Position numbers and translations under genes: made by a program. The notes beneath the pieces were generated by a model, which saw only the letters and a list, made by a program, of their open reading frames with translations, had not been told where the DNA came from and did not search any database. From Pseudomonas sp. NFIX28 (GTDB lineage: Bacteria > Pseudomonadota > Gammaproteobacteria > Pseudomonadales > Pseudomonadaceae): a DNA stretch of 64,000 nucleotides. Of the stretch, positions 53,511-61,566 are shown piece after piece (positions within the stretch are counted from its first letter, which is position 1; every line of letters starts with the position of its first letter). The stretch spans positions 62,001 through 126,000 of the forward strand of contig NZ_FNPW01000004.1 of the NCBI RefSeq assembly GCF_900107395.1. The letters run 5' to 3'.

Positions 53511-54416
53511 TCAAACCTTGGTTTCATTGCTGATGCCATGAGGCACATGGCCGGTGGCGACCACTTCGCGAGCCAGCTCGCAATGGCCCGCCTGATCGTC
53601 GAAGAACACATCGGCAGCGAAGGCTTCGAGAAACGCTGCCTTCTCCAGGCCACCCAGGAACAACGATTCGTCCAGGCGGATATCCCATTCGCGCAGGGTG
53701 CGGATCACCCGCTCATGGGCCGGTGCCGAACGTGCAGTTACCAGGGCAGTGCGGATCGGACAATCGTCGTCGGGAAACTCGCGCTGCAATAAATTGAGCG
53801 CGGCGAGGAAGCCTTTGAACGGCCCCCCACGCAACGGCTCACGGGCGGACTCGCGCTCCTTGGCCTGAAAGGCTTCCAGGCCCCCGAGCTGATAGACCCG
53901 CTCCGACTCATCGGAAAACAGCACCGCGTCGCCGTCGAAGGCAATCCGCAGTTCGGCGCTGGCGGCACGCCGAGCGCCACCGGAAAGAATGGTCGCCGCG
54001 GCAAACCCGGCGTCCAGCGCACTGCGCACATCCTCGGCATGGGTGGAAAGAAACAGGTCGCAACCAAAAGCCGCGAGATAGGGATAAGGGCTTCGCCCAC
54101 CGACAAAAGCGGCCCGGGAAATATCCAGGCCGTAATGCTGGATCGAATTGAAAACCCGCAGGCCCGTATCGGCGCTGTTACGCGATACCAGCACCACCTC
54201 GACCCGTGCACGGCCGAGGCTGGCATTGAGGCTCAGGAGCTTTTTCACCAGGGGGAACGCATCGCCCGGTTCGAGCGACTCCTCCTCGTGATCGATCTGA
54301 TACTTGCGGTAGGCCTCGACCCCTTCGGCCAGATAGACCTTATGGCTTTCACTGAGATCGAACAGGGCCCGCGACGAGATCGCCACCACCAATTTACCGC
54401 CCAAGCCCTTTGCCAT
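53511..54416 (-). CDS. Cytosolic 5'-nucleotidase (PF06189 family)
   Basis: 301 residues. Related to vertebrate cytosolic 5'-nucleotidase I, which removes phosphate from AMP and dNMPs. Seen: LVVAISSRALFDLSESH at the N-terminus (HAD-like first motif with Asp), LVSRNSADTGLRVFNS, and FDGDAVLFSDESE and VFFDDQAGHC as acidic motifs. Length matches the family. It lies 22 bp upstream (in genome order, downstream in transcription) of the ketopantoate reductase-like gene, so may be cotranscribed. Confidence 0.85.
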   Translation of the reverse strand: MAKGLGGKLVVAISSRALFDLSESHKVYLAEGVEAYRKYQIDHEEESLEPGDAFPLVKKLLSLNASLGRARVEVVLVSRNSADTGLRVFNSIQHYGLDISRAAFVGGRSPYPYLAAFGCDLFLSTHAEDVRSALDAGFAAATILSGGARRAASAELRIAFDGDAVLFSDESERVYQLGGLEAFQAKERESAREPLRGGPFKGFLAALNLLQREFPDDDCPIRTALVTARSAPAHERVIRTLREWDIRLDESLFLGGLEKAAFLEAFAADVFFDDQAGHCELAREVVATGHVPHGISNETKV

Positions 54417-54438
54417 TTCGCCTCCCCCAATACTGCGA

Positions 54439-55395
54439 TCAACCGTTATGCCGGTCGATAAAACTCAACGCCTGATACAAGGCCTGCATTTTCGGCAGTT
54501 CGCATCCCGCCGCCTTGGCCGCTGCCAATGGCGCAGCGTAGATGGCCGATAGTTCCAGCGCACGCTTGTGCTGGTAGTCGTGGTACATGCTCGGCCAATA
54601 GTCCGGCATGTTCTCGGTCACCTTGAACAAGTGCTCAGCATAGCCGTCCGGCATGCTATGGCCACAGGCCTGGGCGCCCTGCACCACTTCACGCATCAAG
54701 GCCTGAATCAACTCGCGACTGTCGGCATCGGCCATCAGCGGCGTGGTGCTGGCCTTGAGCAACACCGACAAGCCGTTATACGGCACATTCCACACCAGTT
54801 TCTGCCAGCGTGCCTGTTGCAGATTGGCCATGGCCTGGGAACCGATCCCAGCCTTGCGGAACAGATCGGCGCCCTCTTCAACTATCGCCTGGCGCTGCGA
54901 CTCGTCTTGTGTTGCCGGGCCGCTGTGATAACCCAGGTTCACCGCGCCCAGCGCCTGATGCTCGATCACCCCCGGCCCGGCACGGTGCACGCAGATAAAA
55001 CACAGGCCGCCCAATAGATGCAGCGCGTCGGGAAGCAGGTCGCGCAAACCGTCTTCCACATCCAGGCCATTCTGCAGCAACAGCACCTTGGCGCCGGGAG
55101 CTGCCGCGGCAAGGATGGCCGGAGCCAACTCGGCGTTGCTGGTGGTCTTGGCCCCCACCAGCAGCCAATCGCAGGGCGGCATGTCTTCAGCATTCGCGTA
55201 AGCCTGGACCGGGTTCAGGGTCAGCCCGCCATGCACAGCGCTATGCAATTGCAAACCGCGCTCAGTGACCGCGGCGAATTCGCTGCGCAACAGGAAATGC
55301 ACATCCAGGCCGGCTCGCGCCAGCAGCATCCCATAGAAACCACCGATCGCTCCGGTACCGATAATGCCGATTCGCGGCGTGTGGACTGCTTCCAT
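54439..55395 (-). CDS. 2-dehydropantoate 2-reductase family protein
   Basis: 318 residues. N-terminal NADP-binding Rossmann motif IGIIGTGAIGGFYGMLLARAG, then the conserved LLVGAKTT segment with the catalytic Lys, and a C-terminal helical domain with KLVWNVPYNGLSVL (conserved Lys and Asn). The family makes pantoate for coenzyme A. The Pseudomonas genome usually has a separate panE, so the substrate here could differ. The ATG at 55395 overlaps the upstream stop by one base (TGATG); TTG 55398 is an alternative. Confidence 0.87.
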   Translation of the reverse strand: MEAVHTPRIGIIGTGAIGGFYGMLLARAGLDVHFLLRSEFAAVTERGLQLHSAVHGGLTLNPVQAYANAEDMPPCDWLLVGAKTTSNAELAPAILAAAAPGAKVLLLQNGLDVEDGLRDLLPDALHLLGGLCFICVHRAGPGVIEHQALGAVNLGYHSGPATQDESQRQAIVEEGADLFRKAGIGSQAMANLQQARWQKLVWNVPYNGLSVLLKASTTPLMADADSRELIQALMREVVQGAQACGHSMPDGYAEHLFKVTENMPDYWPSMYHDYQHKRALELSAIYAAPLAAAKAAGCELPKMQALYQALSFIDRHNG

Positions 55396-55781
55396 CAAGG
55401 CAACTCCTCTGGAATTCGATTCAACGCGTGCACCAGGCGCTCGCTGAGCTCGCCGGGTATCAGGCGCGACTGTAAGGCCCCATAAAATTCACCGTCGCGC
55501 ACCACAAACAATGCCGGCAGGTGAAACACCTGATAACGCTCGACCGCTCCGCCATTGTTCCCCGCGTCGATCCAGCACAACCGCTCGATCGGCAGATCGA
55601 ACCCGGGCAGCTGCTGCCGGGCCCAACGACAGCTGGCGCAACCCGCGCTGGTAAATATCACCAGCGAGACACCGCTCATCGCCAACAATTGCTGATCGAT
55701 ATCGAAATCAGTCAGCTCCAATTCGACCACTATACTGGGGGAAACAATGTCACATAGCCGACACTCGGAGTCCGCGTTCAT
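55395..55781 (-). CDS. Thioredoxin-like protein
   Basis: About 128 residues. The thioredoxin fold is clear: VSLVIFTSAGCASCRWARQQL with a Cys-Ala-Ser-Cys active site and the cis-Pro segment FHLPALFVVRDGEF. Start is uncertain: ATG 55781, ATG 55793 and GTG 55730 are all possible and the 5' end overlaps the divergent PilZ-like gene if the longer forms are used. The 3' end is coupled to the reductase gene. Confidence 0.8.
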   Translation of the reverse strand: MNADSECRLCDIVSPSIVVELELTDFDIDQQLLAMSGVSLVIFTSAGCASCRWARQQLPGFDLPIERLCWIDAGNNGGAVERYQVFHLPALFVVRDGEFYGALQSRLIPGELSERLVHALNRIPEELP

Positions 55782-56223
55782 GGGACGTTTCATTCCTCAT
55801 CCTGACGATGTTCCGGTTGAGCTGACCTTACGCAAGCACGCCTGCATTTCGCGTCAACGGTTGCACACTATCAGCCTGGGCGGCATGGCTTGCAATTATC
55901 ACCGCGCCTGGCGCCATGGCACCGCACTGCAAGTAAGCATGCCCACTCTGGGGGAAAACGCCCGCTACAACGGTTATGTGGCCTGGTGCCTGCGACGCAA
56001 GCGCGGTTATCTGGTGGGCATCGCCTTCGTTGACGAACAAACCCTGTTCCGTGCGCGGATGAGCGAGCAGGTCTGCCAGATTACGCATTACTGCCACCTG
56101 CATGAACCTCAAGCCGAACAGCGACAGATCGAGGCCCTGGCCCAGCAATGGGTCGAACAGCACGCCGCCGAGTTCTCCCACGACCGGGTTCATCAGGCTT
56201 TTATGCGGCCAGCGCTGGATTAA
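55747..56223 (+). CDS. PilZ-domain-like protein
   Basis: 158 residues. The arrangement FIPHPDDVPVELTLRKHACI ... HTISLGGMACNYHRAW and GYVAWCLRRKRGYLVGIAFVD is that of PilZ domains (SxGG plus a later GIxF), though the usual RxxxR before it is not obvious, so c-di-GMP binding is doubtful. ATG 55747 follows GGGGGA closely. It overlaps the possible 5' end of the thioredoxin-like gene. Confidence 0.75.
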   Translation: MSHSRHSESAFMGRFIPHPDDVPVELTLRKHACISRQRLHTISLGGMACNYHRAWRHGTALQVSMPTLGENARYNGYVAWCLRRKRGYLVGIAFVDEQTLFRARMSEQVCQITHYCHLHEPQAEQRQIEALAQQWVEQHAAEFSHDRVHQAFMRPALD

Positions 56224-56354
56224 ACCCGCCTCTGCCCATTGTCGACCCCCGGTGTAACGCGCTAAGGTTCGGCTCCCCGACGCGCTTAAATCCGCTGTGC
56301 ACCGCCGCGCGGGGATCGCTGGCGGCCGGCACCCGTGACCTGACGAGTAACACG

Positions 56355-57431
56355 ATGGCTGATTTACCGATCAACGACCTTAACGTCGCCTCCAACGAAA
56401 CCCTGATCACTCCCGATCAGCTCAAGCGTGACATTCCTCTGAGCGATGTCGCCTTGCGCACCGTGACCAAAGGTCGCGAAGTGATCCGCAATATTCTCGA
56501 TGGCACCGACCACCGCCTGTTCGTCGTCATCGGCCCTTGCTCGATCCACGACATCAAGGCTGCCCACGAATATGCCGAACGCCTGAAAGTCCTGGCCGCC
56601 GAAGTCTCCGACACCCTTTACCTGGTGATGCGTGTGTACTTCGAAAAACCGCGGACCACCGTTGGCTGGAAAGGCTTGATCAACGACCCCTACCTGGACG
56701 ACTCGTTCAAGATCCAGGACGGTCTGCATATCGGTCGCCAACTGCTGCTGGACCTGGCCGAAATGGGCCTGCCGACTGCCACTGAAGCGCTGGATCCGAT
56801 CTCCCCGCAGTACTTGCAGGACTTGATCAGCTGGTCGGCGATTGGCGCGCGCACCACCGAATCCCAGACCCACCGCGAAATGGCCTCGGGCCTGTCTTCG
56901 GCGGTCGGTTTCAAGAACGGCACCGATGGCGGTCTGACCGTTGCCATCAACGCCCTGCAATCGGTTTCCAGCCCTCACCGCTTCCTCGGCATCAACCAGG
57001 AAGGCGGCGTATCCATTGTTACCACCAAGGGCAATGCCTACGGTCACGTGGTTCTGCGCGGTGGCAATGGCAAGCCGAACTATGATTCTGTCAGCGTCGC
57101 CCTCTGCGAACAGGCGCTGAACAAGGCGAAGATCAAGCCGAACATCATGGTCGACTGCAGCCACGCCAACTCCAACAAGGACCCGGCCTTGCAGCCGCTG
57201 GTAATGGAGAACGTGGCCAACCAGATTGTCGAAGGCAACCAGTCGATCATTGGCCTGATGGTTGAAAGCCACCTGAACTGGGGCTGCCAGGCAATTCCCA
57301 AGGACCTGGCCGAACTGCAATATGGCGTGTCGATCACCGATGCCTGCATCGATTGGGAAAGCACCGAGAAAACCTTGCGCAGCATGCACGCCAAGCTCAA
57401 GGACGTCCTGCCGAAACGGGTTCGTAACTGA
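56355..57431 (+). CDS. Class I DAHP synthase (AroG/AroF type)
   Basis: 358-residue type I DAHP synthase of the Escherichia AroG/F/H kind. FVVIGPCSIHD binds PEP, RVYFEKPRTTVGWKG and IGARTTESQTHREMASGLS are invariant, and VDCSHANSNKDP carries metal ligands. Feedback type (Phe, Tyr or Trp) cannot be decided by eye. A class II enzyme is at 37881, so this strain has two unrelated entry enzymes to the shikimate pathway in one window. Confidence 0.95.
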   Translation: MADLPINDLNVASNETLITPDQLKRDIPLSDVALRTVTKGREVIRNILDGTDHRLFVVIGPCSIHDIKAAHEYAERLKVLAAEVSDTLYLVMRVYFEKPRTTVGWKGLINDPYLDDSFKIQDGLHIGRQLLLDLAEMGLPTATEALDPISPQYLQDLISWSAIGARTTESQTHREMASGLSSAVGFKNGTDGGLTVAINALQSVSSPHRFLGINQEGGVSIVTTKGNAYGHVVLRGGNGKPNYDSVSVALCEQALNKAKIKPNIMVDCSHANSNKDPALQPLVMENVANQIVEGNQSIIGLMVESHLNWGCQAIPKDLAELQYGVSITDACIDWESTEKTLRSMHAKLKDVLPKRVRN

Positions 57432-57448
57432 TCCCGTATCGCAGACAC

Positions 57449-57480
57449 AAAAACGCCGGGCCAAGCCCGGCGTTTTTTTT
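57449..57480 (+). terminator. Terminator after class I DAHP synthase
   Basis: Stem AAACGCCGGGC / GCCCGGCGTTT, CAA loop and eight Ts, 19 bp after the stop; also serves the convergent GNAT gene. Confidence 0.95.
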
Positions 57481-57494
57481 GGGGACGTCCCCGC

Positions 57495-57776
57495 TCAGAG
57501 CTTCGCGGCGTGACGCTGATGGCGCTCCATATAGCGCTCCACATATGAGCACGACGGAATTACCGTGTAGCCCATACGGTCAGCATATTCCAACGCCTGC
57601 TCGGTCAGTGCCGCAGCGATACCACGGCCACGCAACGCGTTAGGCACGAACGTCCGATAAATATCCAGGGTCTGCTTACCCAGGTCCATATAGGTCAGGT
57701 AGGCACGATGACCGTCCACATTGGTCTCGAACTGATGACCAGCCTGGTCATGGTGGATGGACAACGCCTCGCTCAT
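57495..57776 (-). CDS. Small GNAT N-acetyltransferase (YjdJ/PF14542 type)
   Basis: 93 residues. The acetyl-CoA-binding loop is VPNALRGRGIAAALTEQALE; the N-terminal strands HRAYLTYMDLGKQTLDIYRTFV and final SYVERYMERH are typical of the shortened YjdJ-like family. ATG 57776 with GAGGA six bases upstream. Substrate unknown. Confidence 0.9.
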   Translation of the reverse strand: MSEALSIHHDQAGHQFETNVDGHRAYLTYMDLGKQTLDIYRTFVPNALRGRGIAAALTEQALEYADRMGYTVIPSCSYVERYMERHQRHAAKL

Positions 57777-58454
57777 CACTACTCCTCGCGGGTCTTGGAT
57801 TCTGACCCCTACCTTACCGATGTTTTTCCGGCGAAGGAACAACTCTACGCCACCCCGTGCCTGTCAGGACACCGAGAAGAGCTTGTCGCTCTCGCATGAC
57901 CGAGCACGTTTCAAATAGTAGGCACCATTGGCGCCAATGCTCAAGGGACGCTTGTGCTCCAGCTACTGGCGGCAGGCCAGTTTAGCGTCGACGCAGCCCC
58001 CGAAAACCTGTTCCAGATACATGCGTAGCGGTCGATCAAAGCGCCTGATGATCAACAACCTGAACATCGCCGGATGTTGAGATTTAAGACGAGCCCGCCC
58101 ATTTAAAGTCACCTCAACATGGACAAAGATGCGTGAGACGCCCCGCAGAATCTGAACAAAAGTGTAGACGAATCGATATAGATAGACTTTGTCCTACATT
58201 CCGCAAGCGCTGTGCAAAGAGGCTCTACGGCAGATTCGGTTAACAAGCGCAAGCTCCCAACTGGGTGACAAGGTTGCGTATTTTTTATACAGATCGATAA
58301 AAAGTTGCTCGAAAAAGATTCAACGCCTAGAATTTTTTTTGCTTCTTGCGCTACGTCAGTTTACTTACTACAAGTAATGGGTAGTATGTACGCCGGCCAT
58401 TTCATCACTCGGATGAGATAGCTACTTAATAGAAAGTCCTTGAAGGGGAACACG
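57777..58454. other. Long intergenic region before oprI
   Basis: About 680 bp. No convincing gene in either strand. It has a perfect 14-bp dyad CATTGGCGCCAATG at 57926-57939 and becomes A/T-rich after about 58150. The segment just before oprI should contain its strong promoter: TTTACT at 58360 and TAGTAT at 58382 with 16 bp between are possible -35/-10 hexamers. Confidence 0.45.
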
Positions 58455-58706
58455 ATGAACAACGTTCTGAAATTCTCTGCTCTGGCTCTGGCCGCAGTTC
58501 TGGCTACCGGTTGCAGCAGCGTATCCAAAGAAACCGAAGCTCGTCTGACTGCAACTGAAGACGCAGCAGCTCGCTCCCAGGCTCGTGCAGACGAAGCCTA
58601 CCGTAAAGCTGATGAAGCTCTGGCTGCTGCTCAAAAAGCACAACAGACTGCTGACGAAGCTAACGAGCGCGCTCTGCGTATGCTGGAAAAAGCTAGCCGC
58701 AAGTAA
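58455..58706 (+). CDS. oprI: Major outer-membrane lipoprotein OprI
   Basis: 83-residue Braun-type lipoprotein. The lipobox [10 protein letters not shown] is at the end of the signal peptide; the mature part is a heptad coiled coil ([20 protein letters not shown] ...) ending in Arg-Lys, the Lys being the possible link to peptidoglycan. Excellent ribosome site AAGGGGA. Codon use is visibly less G/C-biased than nearby genes, as expected of a very highly expressed gene. Strong terminator follows. Confidence 0.97.
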   Translation: MNNVLKFSALALAAVLATGCSSVSKETEARLTATEDAAARSQARADEAYRKADEALAAAQKAQQTADEANERALRMLEKASRK

Positions 58707-58728
58707 TAGTCCCTCGGGATTGTTATCG

Positions 58729-58758
58729 AGCCGACCCATTTATTGGGTCGGCTTTTTT
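58729..58758 (+). terminator. oprI terminator
   Basis: Stem AGCCGACCCA / TGGGTCGGCT, TTTAT loop and a T-run. Confidence 0.95.
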
Positions 58759-58782
58759 ATTGCCCGGGTTTTCTTGCGGCAA

Positions 58783-58819
58783 TAAAAAACCCGTCGACGC
58801 CCTGAAGCCTCGACGGGTT
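58783..58819 (-). terminator. Terminator of the L,D-transpeptidase gene
   Basis: Stem AACCCGTCGA / TCGACGGGTT with a 12-base loop; on the minus strand a run of Ts follows. Confidence 0.85.
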
Positions 58820-58832
58820 GTCGTTTCAGCCG

Positions 58833-59801
58833 TTATTGCTGCATATCGATAGGCAGCGCCGATGCCACGGGGGCATTAGTCGGTATGGCGATCTCTACTG
58901 GCAAACCATCTTCGGCCGCCACCACGTCGCGCACCACATCCCAGTTCATTCGCAGGTTATTGGCCAGGTCTTCACGCTTGAGCAAGGCATTGATCACCGC
59001 AGTGTGCTTGTCCACGACCGAAGGATTACCTTTGTCATCCAGTGGCGTGTGGGCCTCCAGATAGACTTTGCCAGCGCTGATACCAAACTTGTACGGGTCG
59101 TTGAGAATACGTACCGATGTTCCCACCGGCACCATGCTCGCCATTTCCAGGACGTTATTGTTGAACATCCGGAAACAGCCATGGCTGGTGCGCATGCCAA
59201 TACCGAACTTCTTGTTCGAACCGTGGATCAAGTAGCCCGGCGTCCCCAGGGTAAATTTGAATGGCCCCAACGGGTTATCCGGCCCCGCCGGCACCACGTT
59301 TGGCAGCGGGTCACCGTCAGCCGCATGCTCGGCCTTGATCGAGGCAGGCGGAGTCCAGGTCGGATTCGGGGTTTTCGCGACAATGCTGGTATGGGCGATC
59401 GGCGATCCCCAACCTTCCCGGCCAATGCCCAGGGGGAAGGTATAAACCACGTCCCGCCCTTTCGGGTAGTAATACAGGCGATATTCGGCCAGGTTGATCA
59501 CGATGCCTACACGAGGCCCCGGCGGCAGGATGAAGCGCGTCGGCAACACCACTTCGGTACCTGCACCCGGCAACCAGGGGTCGACTCCCGGGTTGGCCGC
59601 GACCATCTCGTAATAGCCCAGGTCGTAGGTCGTGCCCAGATCGGCGAAGGTGTCTTCGTACTTGGCCTTGATTACCTGTACCTGACCGACGATATCTTCG
59701 CCTGGTGGAGGTAGAGGCAGTTCCAATGCGGCAACAGGGCCGGCCACACACAAGGCGGCAAGCGTCAGGCAACGGGTGACGACAGGAAAGCGCGGCAACA
59801 T
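58833..59801 (-). CDS. L,D-transpeptidase (ErfK/YbiS family)
   Basis: 322 residues, exported. Signal peptide (CLTLAALCVAGPVAA), LysM-like segment near 45-90 (DTFADLGTTYDLGYYEMVAANP, LPGAGTEVVLP), then the YkuD domain with catalytic motif HGSNKKFGIGMRTSHGCFRM, Cys in SHGCFR. Such enzymes cross-link peptidoglycan or attach Braun lipoprotein; the adjacent oprI makes OprI anchoring a reasonable guess. ATG 59801 has AAGGA at eight bases; ATG 59819 has none. Confidence 0.9.
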   Translation of the reverse strand: MLPRFPVVTRCLTLAALCVAGPVAALELPLPPPGEDIVGQVQVIKAKYEDTFADLGTTYDLGYYEMVAANPGVDPWLPGAGTEVVLPTRFILPPGPRVGIVINLAEYRLYYYPKGRDVVYTFPLGIGREGWGSPIAHTSIVAKTPNPTWTPPASIKAEHAADGDPLPNVVPAGPDNPLGPFKFTLGTPGYLIHGSNKKFGIGMRTSHGCFRMFNNNVLEMASMVPVGTSVRILNDPYKFGISAGKVYLEAHTPLDDKGNPSVVDKHTAVINALLKREDLANNLRMNWDVVRDVVAAEDGLPVEIAIPTNAPVASALPIDMQQ

Positions 59802-59916
59802 CCGGAAAATCCTTCGCATGATCAACGAGTAAAAAAAGTGATTGTACACCCGCCCACAGGGCTGCGGGAGCGGCAGCTGTAACAGCATAAGGGTGACCGG
59901 GCGGGACCTTGCTGTC

Positions 59917-60210
59917 TTAGAGTTCGAAACGCAACTCTGGCCAGATCGGTGGCGTACCACGCTTTTGCGATTCGAGGATTGCCCGACACAACGGACACAG
60001 ACGCTGATCCTGGAAAATGGTCCGGTCGACACTCGACCAGCGCGGTTGCGCGGGCAGCAAGGTGCCACACAAGGTGCGATCGGCAGATCCACCCAACTCC
60101 AGCTGACGCGTCACCAGATGCACCCGGACTTCCTGGCAGGCGAACAGGTCGAGCTGTTCGTCAGGCTCGATCAGTTGGTAGGCAAACAGGGACCAGGCGG
60201 GACGCGGCAT
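59917..60210 (-). CDS. Small Cys-containing protein of unknown function
   Basis: 97 residues. No membrane segment. RLCPLCRAILES near the C-terminus and an upstream TLCGTL give three cysteines that could bind zinc with another ligand. I do not recognise a family. It lies 115 bp upstream of the L,D-transpeptidase in transcription order, on the same strand. Confidence 0.65.
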   Translation of the reverse strand: MPRPAWSLFAYQLIEPDEQLDLFACQEVRVHLVTRQLELGGSADRTLCGTLLPAQPRWSSVDRTIFQDQRLCPLCRAILESQKRGTPPIWPELRFEL

Positions 60211-60266
60211 CGGGGGCTCCAAATCGGGGGCGCCACATTAGCCGAAACACTGCCGGTAGAAAAGCG

Positions 60267-60872
60267 TCAAAGCAGCGGTTTTAGCGTCGGCCAGACATTT
60301 TCCAGCAACTTGCCCTGAGCGGTGACCGCAGGGTGGATGCCATCAGCCTGCATCATCTCGGGATGGCCACCGACCCCTTCCAGGAAAAACGGCACCAGCG
60401 GCACGCTTTTTTCGCTCGCAAGCCTGGTGTACACCTCGGCGAATGCCTGGGTGTAGCGCACGCCGTAATTGGGTGGCAATTGCATGCCAAGCAACAGCAC
60501 CTTGGCACCACTGGCCTTGGAGCTGTCGATCATCGAAGCAAGATTTTGTTGCAATTGCGTTGGCAGCTGCCCACGCAAGCCATCGTTGCCGCCCAGTTCG
60601 AGAATCACCAGCTCCGGCTTATGCTCTGCAAGCAGCGCCGGCAGGCGCGCCTGGCCCCCTGCGCTGGTGTCTCCACTGATGGAAGCATTGACCACCTTAT
60701 CGTTGAAACCTTCGCTCTTGAGCCGCTGCTCGAGCAATGCCACCCACCCCTGCCGGGTATCCAGGCCGAAAGCCGCGCTGATACTATCGCCAACGATCAG
60801 GACTGTACCTGCCGCTGCGTTCTGGGCCATGCACATCAAGGCCAGGCCAGCACTCAAAAACCACACACGCAT
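60267..60872 (-). CDS. tesA: SGNH-fold arylesterase/thioesterase TesA
   Basis: 201-residue exported GDSL hydrolase like E. coli TesA. Signal peptide (FLSAGLALMCMAQNAAA), block I VLIVGDSISAAFGLD with the nucleophile Ser, block III LELGGNDGLRG, and block V ADGIHPAVTAQG with Asp and His. ATG 60872 has GGAG six bases upstream. Only ten bases separate it from the divergent ABC gene. Confidence 0.93.
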   Translation of the reverse strand: MRVWFLSAGLALMCMAQNAAAGTVLIVGDSISAAFGLDTRQGWVALLEQRLKSEGFNDKVVNASISGDTSAGGQARLPALLAEHKPELVILELGGNDGLRGQLPTQLQQNLASMIDSSKASGAKVLLLGMQLPPNYGVRYTQAFAEVYTRLASEKSVPLVPFFLEGVGGHPEMMQADGIHPAVTAQGKLLENVWPTLKPLL

Positions 60873-60882
60873 CGGATTCTCC

Positions 60883-61566
60883 ATGGGCGCAAGCATTCTC
60901 ACTGCGCGGAACCTTAGCAAAGTGGTTCCCAGCGCGGAAGGTGAACTGACCATCCTGCACGAACTCAGCCTGGAACTGAACAAAGGCGACAGCCTGGCCA
61001 TCGTCGGCAGTTCCGGCTCCGGAAAATCCACCCTGCTCGGCCTGCTGGCCGGGCTCGACCTGCCCAGCAGCGGCGAAGTCACTCTGGCCGGCCGCGGCCT
61101 GAGCAGCCTGGACGAGGATCAGCGCGCGCGGATCCGCGCGGAACATGTGGGTTTTGTCTTCCAGTCGTTCCAACTGCTCGACAGCCTCAATGCCCTGGAG
61201 AACGTCATGTTGCCCATGGAGTTGGACGGCCGTCGGGATGCCCGCGAGCGCGCAACGGAACTGCTCCAGCGCGTCGGCCTCGGGCAGCGCCTGAGCCACT
61301 CCCCGCGGCAGCTCTCAGGTGGCGAACAACAGCGGGTGGCCATTGCCCGAGCTTTCGCCGCCGAACCTGACGTGCTGTTCGCCGACGAGCCGACCGGCAA
61401 CCTGGACAGCCATACCGGCGAGCGCATCAGCGACCTGCTGTTCGACCTGAACAAGGAAAGCGGCACGACGCTGGTCCTGGTCACCCACGATGAACGCCTG
61501 GCCCATCGCTGCCGGCGCCTGATCCGTCTTGAAGCCGGCCTGCTGGTCGCCCCACTGGAGCCTTGA
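60883..61566 (+). CDS. ABC transporter ATP-binding protein (YbbA/LolD-like)
   Basis: 227 residues. Walker A IVGSSGSGKSTLLG, Q loop VFQSFQLLDSLNALENV (the MacB/LolD form), signature LSGGEQQRVAIARA, Walker B VLFADEPTGNLD and a switch His in LVTHDERL. With the next gene it forms the YbbAP-type exporter, next to tesA as in E. coli. The ATG at 60883 has no good ribosome site, and its promoter must lie within tesA. Confidence 0.93.
   Translation: MGASILTARNLSKVVPSAEGELTILHELSLELNKGDSLAIVGSSGSGKSTLLGLLAGLDLPSSGEVTLAGRGLSSLDEDQRARIRAEHVGFVFQSFQLLDSLNALENVMLPMELDGRRDARERATELLQRVGLGQRLSHSPRQLSGGEQQRVAIARAFAAEPDVLFADEPTGNLDSHTGERISDLLFDLNKESGTTLVLVTHDERLAHRCRRLIRLEAGLLVAPLEP

Noticed and set aside
57926..57939. 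Perfect 14-bp dyad CATTGGCGCCAATG as an operator
   Set aside because: It is not close to any start (GNAT start is 150 bp away in the other direction, oprI is over 500 bp away), so I mention it only with the intergenic entry.
58189..58377. A 62-codon open frame upstream of oprI
   Set aside because: It lies in A/T-rich leader DNA, has no ribosome site and gives a Ser/Lys/Arg/Gln-rich peptide with no similarity I recognise.
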